Origin: an uncultured Clostridia bacterium
GTDB taxonomy: Bacteria > Bacillota > Clostridia > Christensenellales > Aristaeellaceae
Length of the DNA: 64,000 bases
Assembly: GCA_947166385.1 (NCBI GenBank)
Contig: CAMVEB010000016.1
Coordinates: 1-64,000, forward strand
Reading direction: 5' to 3'
Below are positions 52,367-60,087 of the stretch, piece after piece. A program made the position numbers and the translations under genes. The notes under the pieces are model-generated. The model did not search any database, had not been told where the DNA came from, and was given only the letters and a program-made list of their open reading frames with translations. Positions within the stretch are counted from its first letter, which is position 1. Each line of letters starts with the position of its first letter.

Positions 52367-53353
52367 TTATTCAATCTCAAAGCATTCATCGTCTTCCAGC
52401 ACGACCATGAATTCATCGCCCCATCCCAGCGGCGGATCGTAATCCTCGATGATCGTCGGTGCCTCATCATGATCTTTCCCGTCGTTGACGACGGAGACTG
52501 GAAGCTGAATGCTTTTGTTTCCGATCGAAGTCTCAACAGTACTCATGCCGGTTGATTTTCCGGTCACTTTCTTCCCCTTCACGGAAACGCCGGAATCTTT
52601 CGCTTTCCATTTGCAGTCGTTCAGAACCAGCTTTGCTCCGGTGTTGCTCTGGATAATCGCGTTCGGCAGGGAAACGGACTCGCCGACATTCACTGTCAGC
52701 ATTTCTTCCTCTGCCATAACGTTCCGCGCGTTCTTGACAAGTAAATCAGAGGATGCATCCACGGTATTTGATTTATACCGGTTTGAATCCACGCCCTTTG
52801 AACCGCCGGCGCCAAACGCCTGTGCCCAGTACACCATGTTTCCGACTTTCACGCAGCCGAAGCCAACCTTTGTAAACTCGCTGCGAAGCATGTTCCGCCG
52901 GTGACCCTGGCCGTTGTAATTCTTGTCCTCTTCCGCAAATGCGTCGAAAGCCGCCTTGGCGCTGCCATACCCGTAGCAGATGTTCTCTCCCTTGGAGTTG
53001 TAACCGTTCGGGAACGCGGAAGACCACTGGGAAGCATTCGGCCGGGTATGGCTGAAGTAAGCCGCAATCTCCACCGCGCGCTGCATGGCTGTCCGTTCCA
53101 GGTTATAGTCATATTCCAGCTTGCCCAGATTTTTGACCTTAACCTTGGTCTTGTTGTCCTTATCCAGATACCAGGCCGTCTTCTTGTTGGTGCGGAATTT
53201 GTTGACCAGATCCAGCATCTTGCGGGCCTCGTCATACTTGTATTCTGCTTTGACCTGCACCTGCACCGTCTCTGCGGCCAGCGCCTGGGAAGCGCAGGCA
53301 AAGATCAGCATCGCCGTCAACAGAAGGGCCGTGAGAGAACGAATCGTTTTCAT
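52367..53353 (-). CDS. Secreted CAP-domain (SCP/PR1) protein
   Basis: The 328-residue protein has a signal peptide (about 1-26). A CAP domain (about 38-190) has YFSHTRPNASQWSS, GENICYGY, and GQGHRRNMLRSEFTKVGFG with metal-ligand-type His and Glu residues. The C-terminal 130 residues resemble a Big2-type or immunoglobulin-like domain with an acidic tail. CAP proteins of this type in Clostridia lie on the surface or in the spore coat; the biochemical activity is unknown. The start has AAGGAG seven bases upstream, at good spacing, while a longer frame adds ten residues without a site. Its promoter is at 53407-53435. Confidence 0.88.
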   Translation of the reverse strand: MKTIRSLTALLLTAMLIFACASQALAAETVQVQVKAEYKYDEARKMLDLVNKFRTNKKTAWYLDKDNKTKVKVKNLGKLEYDYNLERTAMQRAVEIAAYFSHTRPNASQWSSAFPNGYNSKGENICYGYGSAKAAFDAFAEEDKNYNGQGHRRNMLRSEFTKVGFGCVKVGNMVYWAQAFGAGGSKGVDSNRYKSNTVDASSDLLVKNARNVMAEEEMLTVNVGESVSLPNAIIQSNTGAKLVLNDCKWKAKDSGVSVKGKKVTGKSTGMSTVETSIGNKSIQLPVSVVNDGKDHDEAPTIIEDYDPPLGWGDEFMVVLEDDECFEIE

Positions 53354-53406
53354 GCCGAAACTCCTTTTCTTACATACGGTCAATACGGCAATTTCCCAAC
53401 GTAACC

Positions 53407-53435
53407 ATTGTAAACGATTTTTCTGCCTTTGTCAA
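53407..53435 (-). promoter_or_regulatory. Promoter of the CAP-protein gene
   Basis: On the minus strand TTGACA (53430-53435), a 17-base spacer and TACAAT (53407-53412). The terminator of the upstream secreted-protein gene ends just before it. Confidence 0.8.
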
Positions 53436-53444
53436 TCCTGTCAT

Positions 53445-53480
53445 GAAAAAAATCATGGCCGGGAAAACCGGCCATGATTT
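53445..53480 (-). terminator. Terminator after the Cys-pair/Big2 secreted protein
   Basis: A perfect 12-base stem AATCATGGCCGG (53451-53462) / CCGGCCATGATT (53468-53479) with a five-base loop, followed by a T-run on the minus strand (53445-53452 on the plus strand is A-rich). It lies 30 bases past the stop. Confidence 0.9.
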
Positions 53481-53508
53481 GTTGCATCATTCCAGATGCG
53501 CTGGTGAA

Positions 53509-55206
53509 TTACTTCACCTTGACCTTCAGGGTAGCGGTCACACCATCAGCGGTGACGGTGATCTTCACAGTACCCTTAGACTTAGCGGTAACCAGACCAG
53601 AAGAGGACACTTTCGCGATCTTCTTGTCGGCGGACTTGTAGGTCACTTTCTTCGCGTCAACGGGAGAGGTGGAAGCAACGATCTGGAAGGTCTTGCCAAC
53701 CTTCAGAGACACGCTCTTCTTGTTCAGCGTGACACTGGTGACCTTCACTTCTTTTTCTTCTACCAGGTTCTCGCCTTCGGCGTCATAGGTGATCTTGTTC
53801 TCGGTCTGCATGCAGCGAGCGCAGTAACGGACAAAGTGATAGACTTCCTTGCCCTTCAGGGTGTAGGTGTCAGCCAGTTCCCACTGCTTCCAGTTGTGGC
53901 CCAGAGCGGGAGTCCGGAGCATCTTGTAACGATAGGGATCCAGCTGGGGTCCGGAATGCTTCTGTTCCCATTTAGCGTCAGCTACGCCGTCGTCGTACAC
54001 GCACTTGTACAGGTCAATACCTTCGTACAGGCAGGTAGCGGAGATGGACTTGGCAGCCCACCAGGCATACTCTTCACGCTTCTTGTCGGTATCCTTCAGC
54101 CACTTACCGGTGGCGCTGGGGGCATAGGCTTCAACACCAGCGTCATCCTTCTCTTCGGGCTTGTCCTTCCACAGGTGGGAGTGGAGCTTCATGTTGGTGC
54201 GCGCAATGCGGAAGTGCTTCTGCTCAACACCGGCAGCCTTCCAGACTTTGGGATCGCACTTGCAGTAGGGGCATACAAACACGTCGGTATGGGAGTAGCA
54301 GGTGTTCAGCCAGTGCTCTTCATCCTTCTCTTCCCAGTAGCCGCCAGCCTTGGGGAACTCATCCCTGTTGGGGTTCGGCTTCACGGTGCCTTCCCAGGTG
54401 TTGTCCCAGCCGGGATTCCGGATGGCAACCTTCTTGTAGTAGTTTTCCTTGTCCACGCCGGGGCTGGTAAGATACTGAACCAGACCGCAAACGACGCAGG
54501 CACGACGGGCCTGACCTTCGCTCCAGCAGGTGGGCTCTTTGACAACTTTCCAGTCAGTCAGGGTGTGGGCAACGGTGCGCAGACTGACTTTGTAGGTCCT
54601 GTCCACATGGCCGCACTTGATGCACTTCCGATAGGCATCGCCTTCTCTGGCGCAGGTGGGCATGGTGATCACTTCAAAGTGCTTGCCGGCGTCGGTGCCC
54701 TTCTCGGTGAAGTAACCGAGCCACAGATCGCCGTTGGCCAGCTTCTTCGCTTCGCTCTCGGCGTAAGTGGTGGCGTCATACTTGTGCATCCGCATGTCGA
54801 TCACGCGGGTCTTGCCGGTAATCTTACAACGCAGGCAGACATCTTCCGCTTCACCGAACTCGGTGCAGGTGGGAGCCTTTTTGATGTGGCCCCATGCCAG
54901 CAGGGTTTCTGCATCGTGGGCGCTGGCCCAGTCATGGCCCAGAGCTTTGACAACGACAGTATGGACGATCCCAGCGCCTTCCTTGAGGCACTTGAAGTCG
55001 GCCAGACCGGTTTCGGTACAGGTCGGCATCTTGCGGACAACGTAAGAGGTATTGTCCACTTCATGGCCGAGGATCGTGGTGATGGAATCCAGTTCGCCCC
55101 AGGCCACAGGCTTGGTGGTGTCCGGCACATCCAGTGCCAGAGCGGTTGCTGCGATCGCCAGAGTCAGAACCAGCGCGATCGCAAACACGGTGAGAAGTTT
55201 CTTCAT
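53509..55206 (-). CDS. Secreted Cys-pair repeat protein with C-terminal Big2 domain
   Basis: The 565-residue protein has a signal peptide (about 1-24). Repeated units follow that each combine a PTCxExG motif with a CxxC pair and a conserved LGHDW or HxxxxW-type segment (CLRC, CIKC, CVVC, CPYC, CARC). This reads as five or more Cys-knuckle modules. The last 85 residues are a Big2 domain (VTSVTLNKKSVSLKVGKTF). The cysteines might bind metal or form disulfides outside the cell. The gene has its own strong promoter (55471-55499), a structured leader of about 260 bases with a 14-codon ORF, and its own terminator, so it is a monocistronic and probably abundant product. The function is unknown. Confidence 0.85.
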   Translation of the reverse strand: MKKLLTVFAIALVLTLAIAATALALDVPDTTKPVAWGELDSITTILGHEVDNTSYVVRKMPTCTETGLADFKCLKEGAGIVHTVVVKALGHDWASAHDAETLLAWGHIKKAPTCTEFGEAEDVCLRCKITGKTRVIDMRMHKYDATTYAESEAKKLANGDLWLGYFTEKGTDAGKHFEVITMPTCAREGDAYRKCIKCGHVDRTYKVSLRTVAHTLTDWKVVKEPTCWSEGQARRACVVCGLVQYLTSPGVDKENYYKKVAIRNPGWDNTWEGTVKPNPNRDEFPKAGGYWEEKDEEHWLNTCYSHTDVFVCPYCKCDPKVWKAAGVEQKHFRIARTNMKLHSHLWKDKPEEKDDAGVEAYAPSATGKWLKDTDKKREEYAWWAAKSISATCLYEGIDLYKCVYDDGVADAKWEQKHSGPQLDPYRYKMLRTPALGHNWKQWELADTYTLKGKEVYHFVRYCARCMQTENKITYDAEGENLVEEKEVKVTSVTLNKKSVSLKVGKTFQIVASTSPVDAKKVTYKSADKKIAKVSSSGLVTAKSKGTVKITVTADGVTATLKVKVK

Positions 55207-55465
55207 GGTTTCCCTCCTAAAATAAGTATTTAATAGGTTACCGCTTGAGCATTAGTGACGGGTCGGATCACGTGCTCTTTTGTTAAGACCTTTCATCTTA
55301 CCCGCCTCCTTTTCTTCCGTGAATAAAACAAACAAATAATTTCTGCAGGAAACTTACGGAATCCGTGGCGATCTAACCGACCCGCTGCTCAATGAGAAAA
55401 CTCCGGATTCCGTAAGGGCGTACTACGTGAAACGACATAAGAACGAAACTCGCTCCACGAGTTCG
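55207..55465 (-). ncRNA. Structured 5' leader with inverted repeat, loop pairing and upstream ORF
   Basis: The leader of the secreted protein gene runs from the promoter start (about 55465) to its ATG. A perfect 13-base inverted repeat (CTTACGGAATCCG at 55353-55365, CGGATTCCGTAAG at 55404-55416) encloses a 38-base loop. The loop has CCGACCCG (55377-55384) and TGCTCAA (55386-55392). These are complementary to CGGGTCGG (55259-55266) and TTGAGCA (55245-55251), which lie in the last codons and just after the stop of the 14-codon ORF 55252-55296. The layout is a hairpin whose loop pairs downstream. It does not match a riboswitch class that I recognise. The rest of the gene-free stretch 55466-55579 holds only the promoter and A+T-rich sequence. 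Confidence 0.6.
55252..55296 (-). CDS. 14-codon leader peptide ORF
   Basis: Reading MKGLNKRARDPTRH and then TAA. AGGAGG lies eight bases before its ATG, an ideal ribosome site. Its codons for Asp-Pro-Thr-Arg overlap the block complementary to the hairpin loop. The peptide is basic. Translation would clear that block from pairing, so ribosome movement could switch the leader structure. No other evidence shows that it is translated. Confidence 0.5.
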   Translation of the reverse strand: MKGLNKRARDPTRH

Positions 55466-55470
55466 GAGAC

Positions 55471-55499
55471 ATTATAACCGATCTCCCATCTTTTTGCAA
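55471..55499 (-). promoter_or_regulatory. Promoter of the Cys-pair secreted protein
   Basis: On the minus strand TTGCAA (55494-55499), a 17-base spacer and a perfect TATAAT (55471-55476), with A+T-rich sequence upstream. The start is about 55464. Confidence 0.85.
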
Positions 55500-55579
55500 T
55501 ACCTTTTTTTACAGAAGTAAGAATTTTTGTTAAAAATTTGTTTCAATCTGGCAGGCATTTGTGTTTTTCCCCTGTTTCT

Positions 55580-56962
55580 TTAAAACTGAAAATAGATGAA
55601 CGGATTAAAGTCTCCGCCCAGCAGAAACCCTGCTGAAACAACGAAAAGAAGCAGAAACAGAACGCTCCCCCATCCCTTGTGGTTCCCCACGCCCTTCCAT
55701 ACCAGATGTGACAAAGCCGGAATGCAGGCCAGCAGGCTGAGGATGAACGCGGCTGCCATAGCGCCGGTGAACAGGTCCGTCACCCTTTCAATCCCATATG
55801 TTCCGCCGGAAAACATAAACATCCGCCGAAAATAATCACCAGCCTGAGGCAGAGAGTCTGCCCGGAACAGCACCCAGCCGATCAGGACTGCGAACAGCGT
55901 CATGATCCGCCGGAGTATGGAAGGCAGCTTTTCCTGGATCTTGCCCCACAGTCCCCGCTCCAGCAGCATCAGGGCCCCGTGGAACAGCCCCCAGCAGATG
56001 AAAGTCCAGTTTGCTCCGTGCCATAAGCCGGTCAGGAAGAAAACGATCAGCAGGTTCAGCAGCGTCCGGCTTTTTCCTTTTCGGTTGCCTCCCAGCGGGA
56101 TATAGACATAATCCCGAAACCAGGAGGACAGAGAAATGTGCCACCGCCGCCAGAATTCCCGGATGCTGCGGGAGGAATACGGCTGATCAAAGTTCTCCCG
56201 AAAACGGAAGCCGAAGATCTGCCCCATCCCGATCGCCATGTCGGAGTAGGCACTGAAGTCCAGGAATATCTGCAGCGCGTAGCACAGGGCGCCGGCCCAG
56301 GCATAGAGGGCAGGCAGGCTCTCCGGGGCAATGCTGAACATGGTGTCCGCAACCTTACCCATGGCATTGGCCAGCAGCACCTTTTTTGCGAAACCGAGGA
56401 TAAATCGCTTGATCCCCGCGGCCAGCATGTCCGGTGAGGTGTTCCGTTCATCAATCTCCCGGTTGATATCCGCGTAGCGCACAATCGGCCCCGCCACCAG
56501 CTGCGGAAACAGCAGGATATACAGCGCCAGTTTCATCAGATTCCGCTGCGGAGGAACGTTCCCCCGATACACATCTATTAAATAGGAAAGAATCTGGAAC
56601 GTAAAAAAGGAAATCCCGATCGGCAGGGCAATCCGGGGCATCCCGGTGATTCCCAGATTATCCGTGAAGAAATTGAAGTACTTGAAATACCCCAGCACAC
56701 CCAGATCCACAGCCACGGCCGCGGCCAGGGCCGGTTTCTTCTTTTTTGCGTTTCCGATCCACAGACCGAATCCATAGTTGCACAGTACCAGCACCAACAG
56801 CAGCGCGAAATGTCCCAGCCCGCCCCAGGCATAGAATACCAGGGAGAAAAACAGCAGCACAAAGTTTTTCACGCGCATGCTTCCGAATCGGTCCGCCAGC
56901 CCATAGCAGATCAGCACCGCCGGCAGGAAGGCGAAAACGAATACCGCGGATGAAAAAACCAA
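55580..56962 (-). CDS. MBOAT-family O-acyltransferase (AlgI/DltB-like)
   Basis: The 460-residue protein has about ten hydrophobic helices and the MBOAT signature FLTGLWHGANWTFICWGLFHG, with the catalytic His in WHG. Early sequence SSAVFVFAFLPAVLICY and later FWRRWHISLSSWFRDYVYIPLGGN are typical of AlgI. It moves acyl (usually acetyl) groups across the membrane onto polysaccharide hydroxyls. The upstream gene, 15 bases away, encodes an AlgJ/AlgX-like partner, so the pair should O-acetylate the glycan of this island. It is the last gene of the right-end operon. No clear terminator is seen between it and the promoter of the secreted protein. Confidence 0.93.
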   Translation of the reverse strand: MVFSSAVFVFAFLPAVLICYGLADRFGSMRVKNFVLLFFSLVFYAWGGLGHFALLLVLVLCNYGFGLWIGNAKKKKPALAAAVAVDLGVLGYFKYFNFFTDNLGITGMPRIALPIGISFFTFQILSYLIDVYRGNVPPQRNLMKLALYILLFPQLVAGPIVRYADINREIDERNTSPDMLAAGIKRFILGFAKKVLLANAMGKVADTMFSIAPESLPALYAWAGALCYALQIFLDFSAYSDMAIGMGQIFGFRFRENFDQPYSSRSIREFWRRWHISLSSWFRDYVYIPLGGNRKGKSRTLLNLLIVFFLTGLWHGANWTFICWGLFHGALMLLERGLWGKIQEKLPSILRRIMTLFAVLIGWVLFRADSLPQAGDYFRRMFMFSGGTYGIERVTDLFTGAMAAAFILSLLACIPALSHLVWKGVGNHKGWGSVLFLLLFVVSAGFLLGGDFNPFIYFQF

Positions 56963-56977
56963 GGCATTTCCCTCCTT

Positions 56978-58177
56978 TTATTCGTCGTTCGCAGGACTGT
57001 GCAGATATTCCGGATGCGCCAGCAGATAATCGATAAAACCAAAGCTCATGTTCCGGAACATCGTCTCGTTCACTTCCAGGATAAAGATCTCCTTATCCGC
57101 CAGCAGCTCCGGCAGATCCTCAATCTCGTCGTAGGCATCCCGGCGGGAGAGCTGGCGCAGGTCGGAATACCCGTTTGTGAAAAAGAAGCTGTTTTCAAAG
57201 TGCACATCCGTTCCGAATGCTTTGTTGCCGTCCAGGGCAAACAGACTCTGGCCCATGAAACTGCCGCCGCGGAGAAAGGCGTTCGGATGATCCGCGCCCT
57301 TATGACCCCGCTTAACCACCGGCATCAGATAATCCTCCGGAATCCCGGCAAAGACATTCAGCGTCAGCAACAGATCCTTGTCCGGTTCCCGGGGTTCATC
57401 AGTTGGTTCCATCGTCACATTGTACTTGTTCAGATCCTTGTTCGTCTGCTTTGCCAGCCAGCGGCCGAAGTTCACCCCCACCGTGTGTCCCAGGGCATTG
57501 CTCCAGTGGATCCCGCTTTTGTAGAACAGAGGAAAATCAAATTCATCCTGATGCTTGTCAATGTATTCGATTGAATCATAGATGTACAGGGAGGATTTCT
57601 TCGCCAGTTTTTTGAACAGCTGGTAGTCGTGATCCACGTTTTCCGCGGCGCCTTCGGTCTGAGCCTGAAGGAACCGCCAGGCAGCCGGGGCCTGCACATA
57701 GCGGGCTTTCGAGGGCGTCAGGAAAATGAAGAGGCTCTTGTTTTCCGCCCAGAGGAGTCCCTGCAGGTTTTCCAGCTTGCTGAACAGCTTCTGCATCTCT
57801 TTTTTGGAGATCGGTACGTTCAGGCCCAGGGACTGCCGCAGATAAGCCTGCTCAAAAAGGTTTCCGTCTTCCCCCATCACCACGTTCCGGTTGGAAGAGG
57901 TTCGCAGGATGCTGTACATAATCTGGTTCCGCGTACGGATCAGGATATTCCGTCCGGGCATCGCAGCGGCATATGCTTTTTCCGTGTCCGACTGGGCTTC
58001 CCCGCTGATCAGGCGCTCAACGGTGTATTCCGGGGCGGCAGTCATTTGGGTAACGCCCTGCAGCGCAAAGGCTCCGTCAAATAACCAGGCATATGCCGGC
58101 AATAACAGCAGTAGCAAAAAGACCGGCCAGATCCACGGCAGCCGTCCGTTCTTCTTTTCATCCGGGATCTGTTCCAT
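56978..58177 (-). CDS. AlgJ/AlgX-like (DHHW-type) O-acetyl transfer protein
   Basis: The 399-residue protein has one N-terminal transmembrane segment (about 15-35, WPVFLLLLLLPAYAWLF) and an extracytoplasmic SGNH-hydrolase-like domain. The HW motif of the family appears as SGIHWSNALG, and a nucleophile-type serine lies in RGGSFMGQSLFAL. Further conserved stretches are FLTPSKARYV and ILEVNETMFRNM. Such proteins take the acyl group delivered by MBOAT and pass it to sugar hydroxyls. It sits directly upstream of the MBOAT gene and six bases downstream of gmhA. The exact acceptor is unknown. Confidence 0.85.
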   Translation of the reverse strand: MEQIPDEKKNGRLPWIWPVFLLLLLLPAYAWLFDGAFALQGVTQMTAAPEYTVERLISGEAQSDTEKAYAAAMPGRNILIRTRNQIMYSILRTSSNRNVVMGEDGNLFEQAYLRQSLGLNVPISKKEMQKLFSKLENLQGLLWAENKSLFIFLTPSKARYVQAPAAWRFLQAQTEGAAENVDHDYQLFKKLAKKSSLYIYDSIEYIDKHQDEFDFPLFYKSGIHWSNALGHTVGVNFGRWLAKQTNKDLNKYNVTMEPTDEPREPDKDLLLTLNVFAGIPEDYLMPVVKRGHKGADHPNAFLRGGSFMGQSLFALDGNKAFGTDVHFENSFFFTNGYSDLRQLSRRDAYDEIEDLPELLADKEIFILEVNETMFRNMSFGFIDYLLAHPEYLHSPANDE

Positions 58178-58183
58178 TTTCTT

Positions 58184-58837
58184 TTACTCCTTTCCCCCGA
58201 AAAAATGATCTTCCAGCATCATGCACCAGCAATGGTATACCGGCAAATGCAGTTCCTGGATCCGATAGGTTTCCGTTTCTGGTACGCGCACCGCAACGTC
58301 CGCCACCCTCGCCAGTTCCCCGCCGTCTCTCCCGGTCAGACCGATGATCCGAATTCCCAATGCCCTGGCCACCACCGTTGCGGACAGAACGTTCTGGCTG
58401 TTCCCGCTGGTACTGATTCCCAGGAACACATCGCCTTTCCTTCCGAATCCGAACAGCTGTTGGGCAAACACGCCCAGCCCGTCCACATCGTTGATGTAGG
58501 CGGTCGTCATTGCCTCGTGGGCCACCAGCGGAATCGCCATCAGCCCACATTCGAGGTTCCTGGCCAGGTTCTCCCCGCGTACAGGATCGATCGCCTTCAG
58601 CTTCTCCGCCATTTCTTCGGAGATCGGTCGCGGTGTCATGAACCGCTTCATCAGTTCTCCGGCGATATGCTCGCTATCCGCCGCGGATCCGCCGTTCCCG
58701 GCGATCAGAAGTTTATGATCGCTCTCATAGCAGGTTTCCATGATTTTGTAGGCATCGATGATGGAATCCCTGCAGGGTTCCAGGATCGGATACCGCTCCG
58801 TCAGAAGGTTGAGATGTTTTTCCAGTTTCGGTTCCAT
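58184..58837 (-). CDS. gmhA: Sedoheptulose-7-phosphate isomerase
   Basis: GmhA converts sedoheptulose 7-phosphate to D-glycero-D-manno-heptose 7-phosphate, the first step of nucleotide-heptose synthesis. The 217-residue protein has the SIS-domain features LIAGNGGSAADSEHIAGEL, the GISTSGNSQNVL phosphate loop and a C-terminal HCWCMMLEDHFF helix. The start could be the ATG at 58837, with GGGAG seven bases upstream, or one at 58843 that overlaps the upstream stop as ATGA; I took the former. It is followed six bases later by the AlgJ-like gene and belongs to the heptose operon with the HddC-GmhB fusion and HddA. Confidence 0.93.
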   Translation of the reverse strand: MEPKLEKHLNLLTERYPILEPCRDSIIDAYKIMETCYESDHKLLIAGNGGSAADSEHIAGELMKRFMTPRPISEEMAEKLKAIDPVRGENLARNLECGLMAIPLVAHEAMTTAYINDVDGLGVFAQQLFGFGRKGDVFLGISTSGNSQNVLSATVVARALGIRIIGLTGRDGGELARVADVAVRVPETETYRIQELHLPVYHCWCMMLEDHFFGGKE

Positions 58838-58839
58838 TT

Positions 58840-60087
58840 TCATTCTCCCACGGCTGCTACAATGTCGAGCAGGGATTTTTCCCCGACCCGGGCTGTATGG
58901 CATCCGGCGGCAGTGCCTGCCCTGATATCGTTCTCGCCGTCCCCGATCATCCAGGAGTTCTCCAGGTCAATGTTGAAATCCTTCGCCGCCTGCAGAATCA
59001 TCCCGGGCTTTGGCTTCCGGCAGTCGCAATCGATCTTCAGCTCCGGGATTTCCCCTTCGAATCCTTTGTCCGGATGATGCGGGCAATAGTAGATCGCGTC
59101 AACATATGCCCCTTCCTGCCCCAGTAGCGTCTCCATCTTATTGTGGATCTCCCGCAGATGATCTTCCGTCACCTCGCCCCGGGCAATCACTGGCTGGTTG
59201 GTCACAACGATCGCCAGATATCCGGATGCGTTGATCTTCCGGATCGCCTCCGCCGCCCCGGGCAGCAGTTCAAAGTCGTCGATGTTCCGCAGAAACCCGA
59301 CATGCTTGTTGATCGTCCCGTCCCGGTCCAGAAAAACTGCCCGCTGTTTGTGCAGCAGGTTCTTCGCCTGCACCCGCCCGGCTGCAAAGTCTTCGCACAC
59401 CGCCCGGTACCGGTCCGGTGTCCCCATGTCCTTGACGTATTCCGGGCTGTCGTAGCAGAACATTTTTCCGTTGCCGCACAGAGGTTTCAGAATCTGCCGG
59501 TCCAGATCGATTTTCCCGGCTGCCAGGTCCTCCCCGGCCAGATCCAATGCCGCCGGTGAAATCACATGCAGCCCGGCGTTGACCCGGTTCCGGTACCATG
59601 TCGGCCGTGGGTCTTCCTTCGTCAGCCATTGCTGCACCGCGCCGTGGTCATCCGCAATCAGGAGCCCGCTGTCATAGGGGTGGCTGTTCGGATGGGTAAA
59701 CAGTGTCGCCAGTCCGCCCTTCTCCCAATGATAATCCACAAATCGCCGAAAGTCGATATCGAAAACCGCGTCTGCGTTCAGCAGCAGGAAATCTTCCGTC
59801 AGTCTGTCCCGTAGCCTGAACAGCGCACCGGCGTTGCCCAGCGGCACTTCCTCGATGAAGTATTCCATCCGCACCCCAAAGGCGGATCCGTCCCCGAAGT
59901 AATCCATGATCCGATCCGCCATGTGGCTGACCGTGAGGATCAGATCAGTGAAGCCTTGCTCCCGCAGGCATTCGATTTCCCGCTCCAGCACCGGCTTCCC
60001 GCCGATCGGGATCATAGGCTTCGGGAGATCTCCCGCCACCGGGGCAATCCGGGTGCCCTTCCCCCCGGCCATGATGACTGTCTTCAT
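58840..60087 (-). CDS. Fusion: heptose-1-phosphate guanylyltransferase-like + GmhB-like HAD phosphatase
   Basis: The 415-residue protein joins two steps of GDP-heptose synthesis. Residues 1-235 form a nucleotidyltransferase with MAGGKGTRIAP, KPMIPIGGKPVLE and the LLNADAVFDID metal site. Residues about 248-415 form a HAD phosphatase with DRDGTIN (motif I), VVTNQPVIARGE (motif II), CPHHPDKG and a zinc-loop-type DCDCRKPKPGM, then GDGENDI. The HAD part matches GmhB, which dephosphorylates heptose 1,7-bisphosphate. The first part matches HddC. Fused HddC-GmhB proteins are less common than separate ones. The ATGA overlap with hddA upstream and close linkage to gmhA give a compact unit. Confidence 0.9.
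   Translation of the reverse strand: MKTVIMAGGKGTRIAPVAGDLPKPMIPIGGKPVLEREIECLREQGFTDLILTVSHMADRIMDYFGDGSAFGVRMEYFIEEVPLGNAGALFRLRDRLTEDFLLLNADAVFDIDFRRFVDYHWEKGGLATLFTHPNSHPYDSGLLIADDHGAVQQWLTKEDPRPTWYRNRVNAGLHVISPAALDLAGEDLAAGKIDLDRQILKPLCGNGKMFCYDSPEYVKDMGTPDRYRAVCEDFAAGRVQAKNLLHKQRAVFLDRDGTINKHVGFLRNIDDFELLPGAAEAIRKINASGYLAIVVTNQPVIARGEVTEDHLREIHNKMETLLGQEGAYVDAIYYCPHHPDKGFEGEIPELKIDCDCRKPKPGMILQAAKDFNIDLENSWMIGDGENDIRAGTAAGCHTARVGEKSLLDIVAAVGE

Noticed and set aside
53443-55233. Plus-strand open frame opposite the Cys-pair secreted protein
   Set aside because: It runs through the terminator hairpin of the real gene and mirrors its codons.
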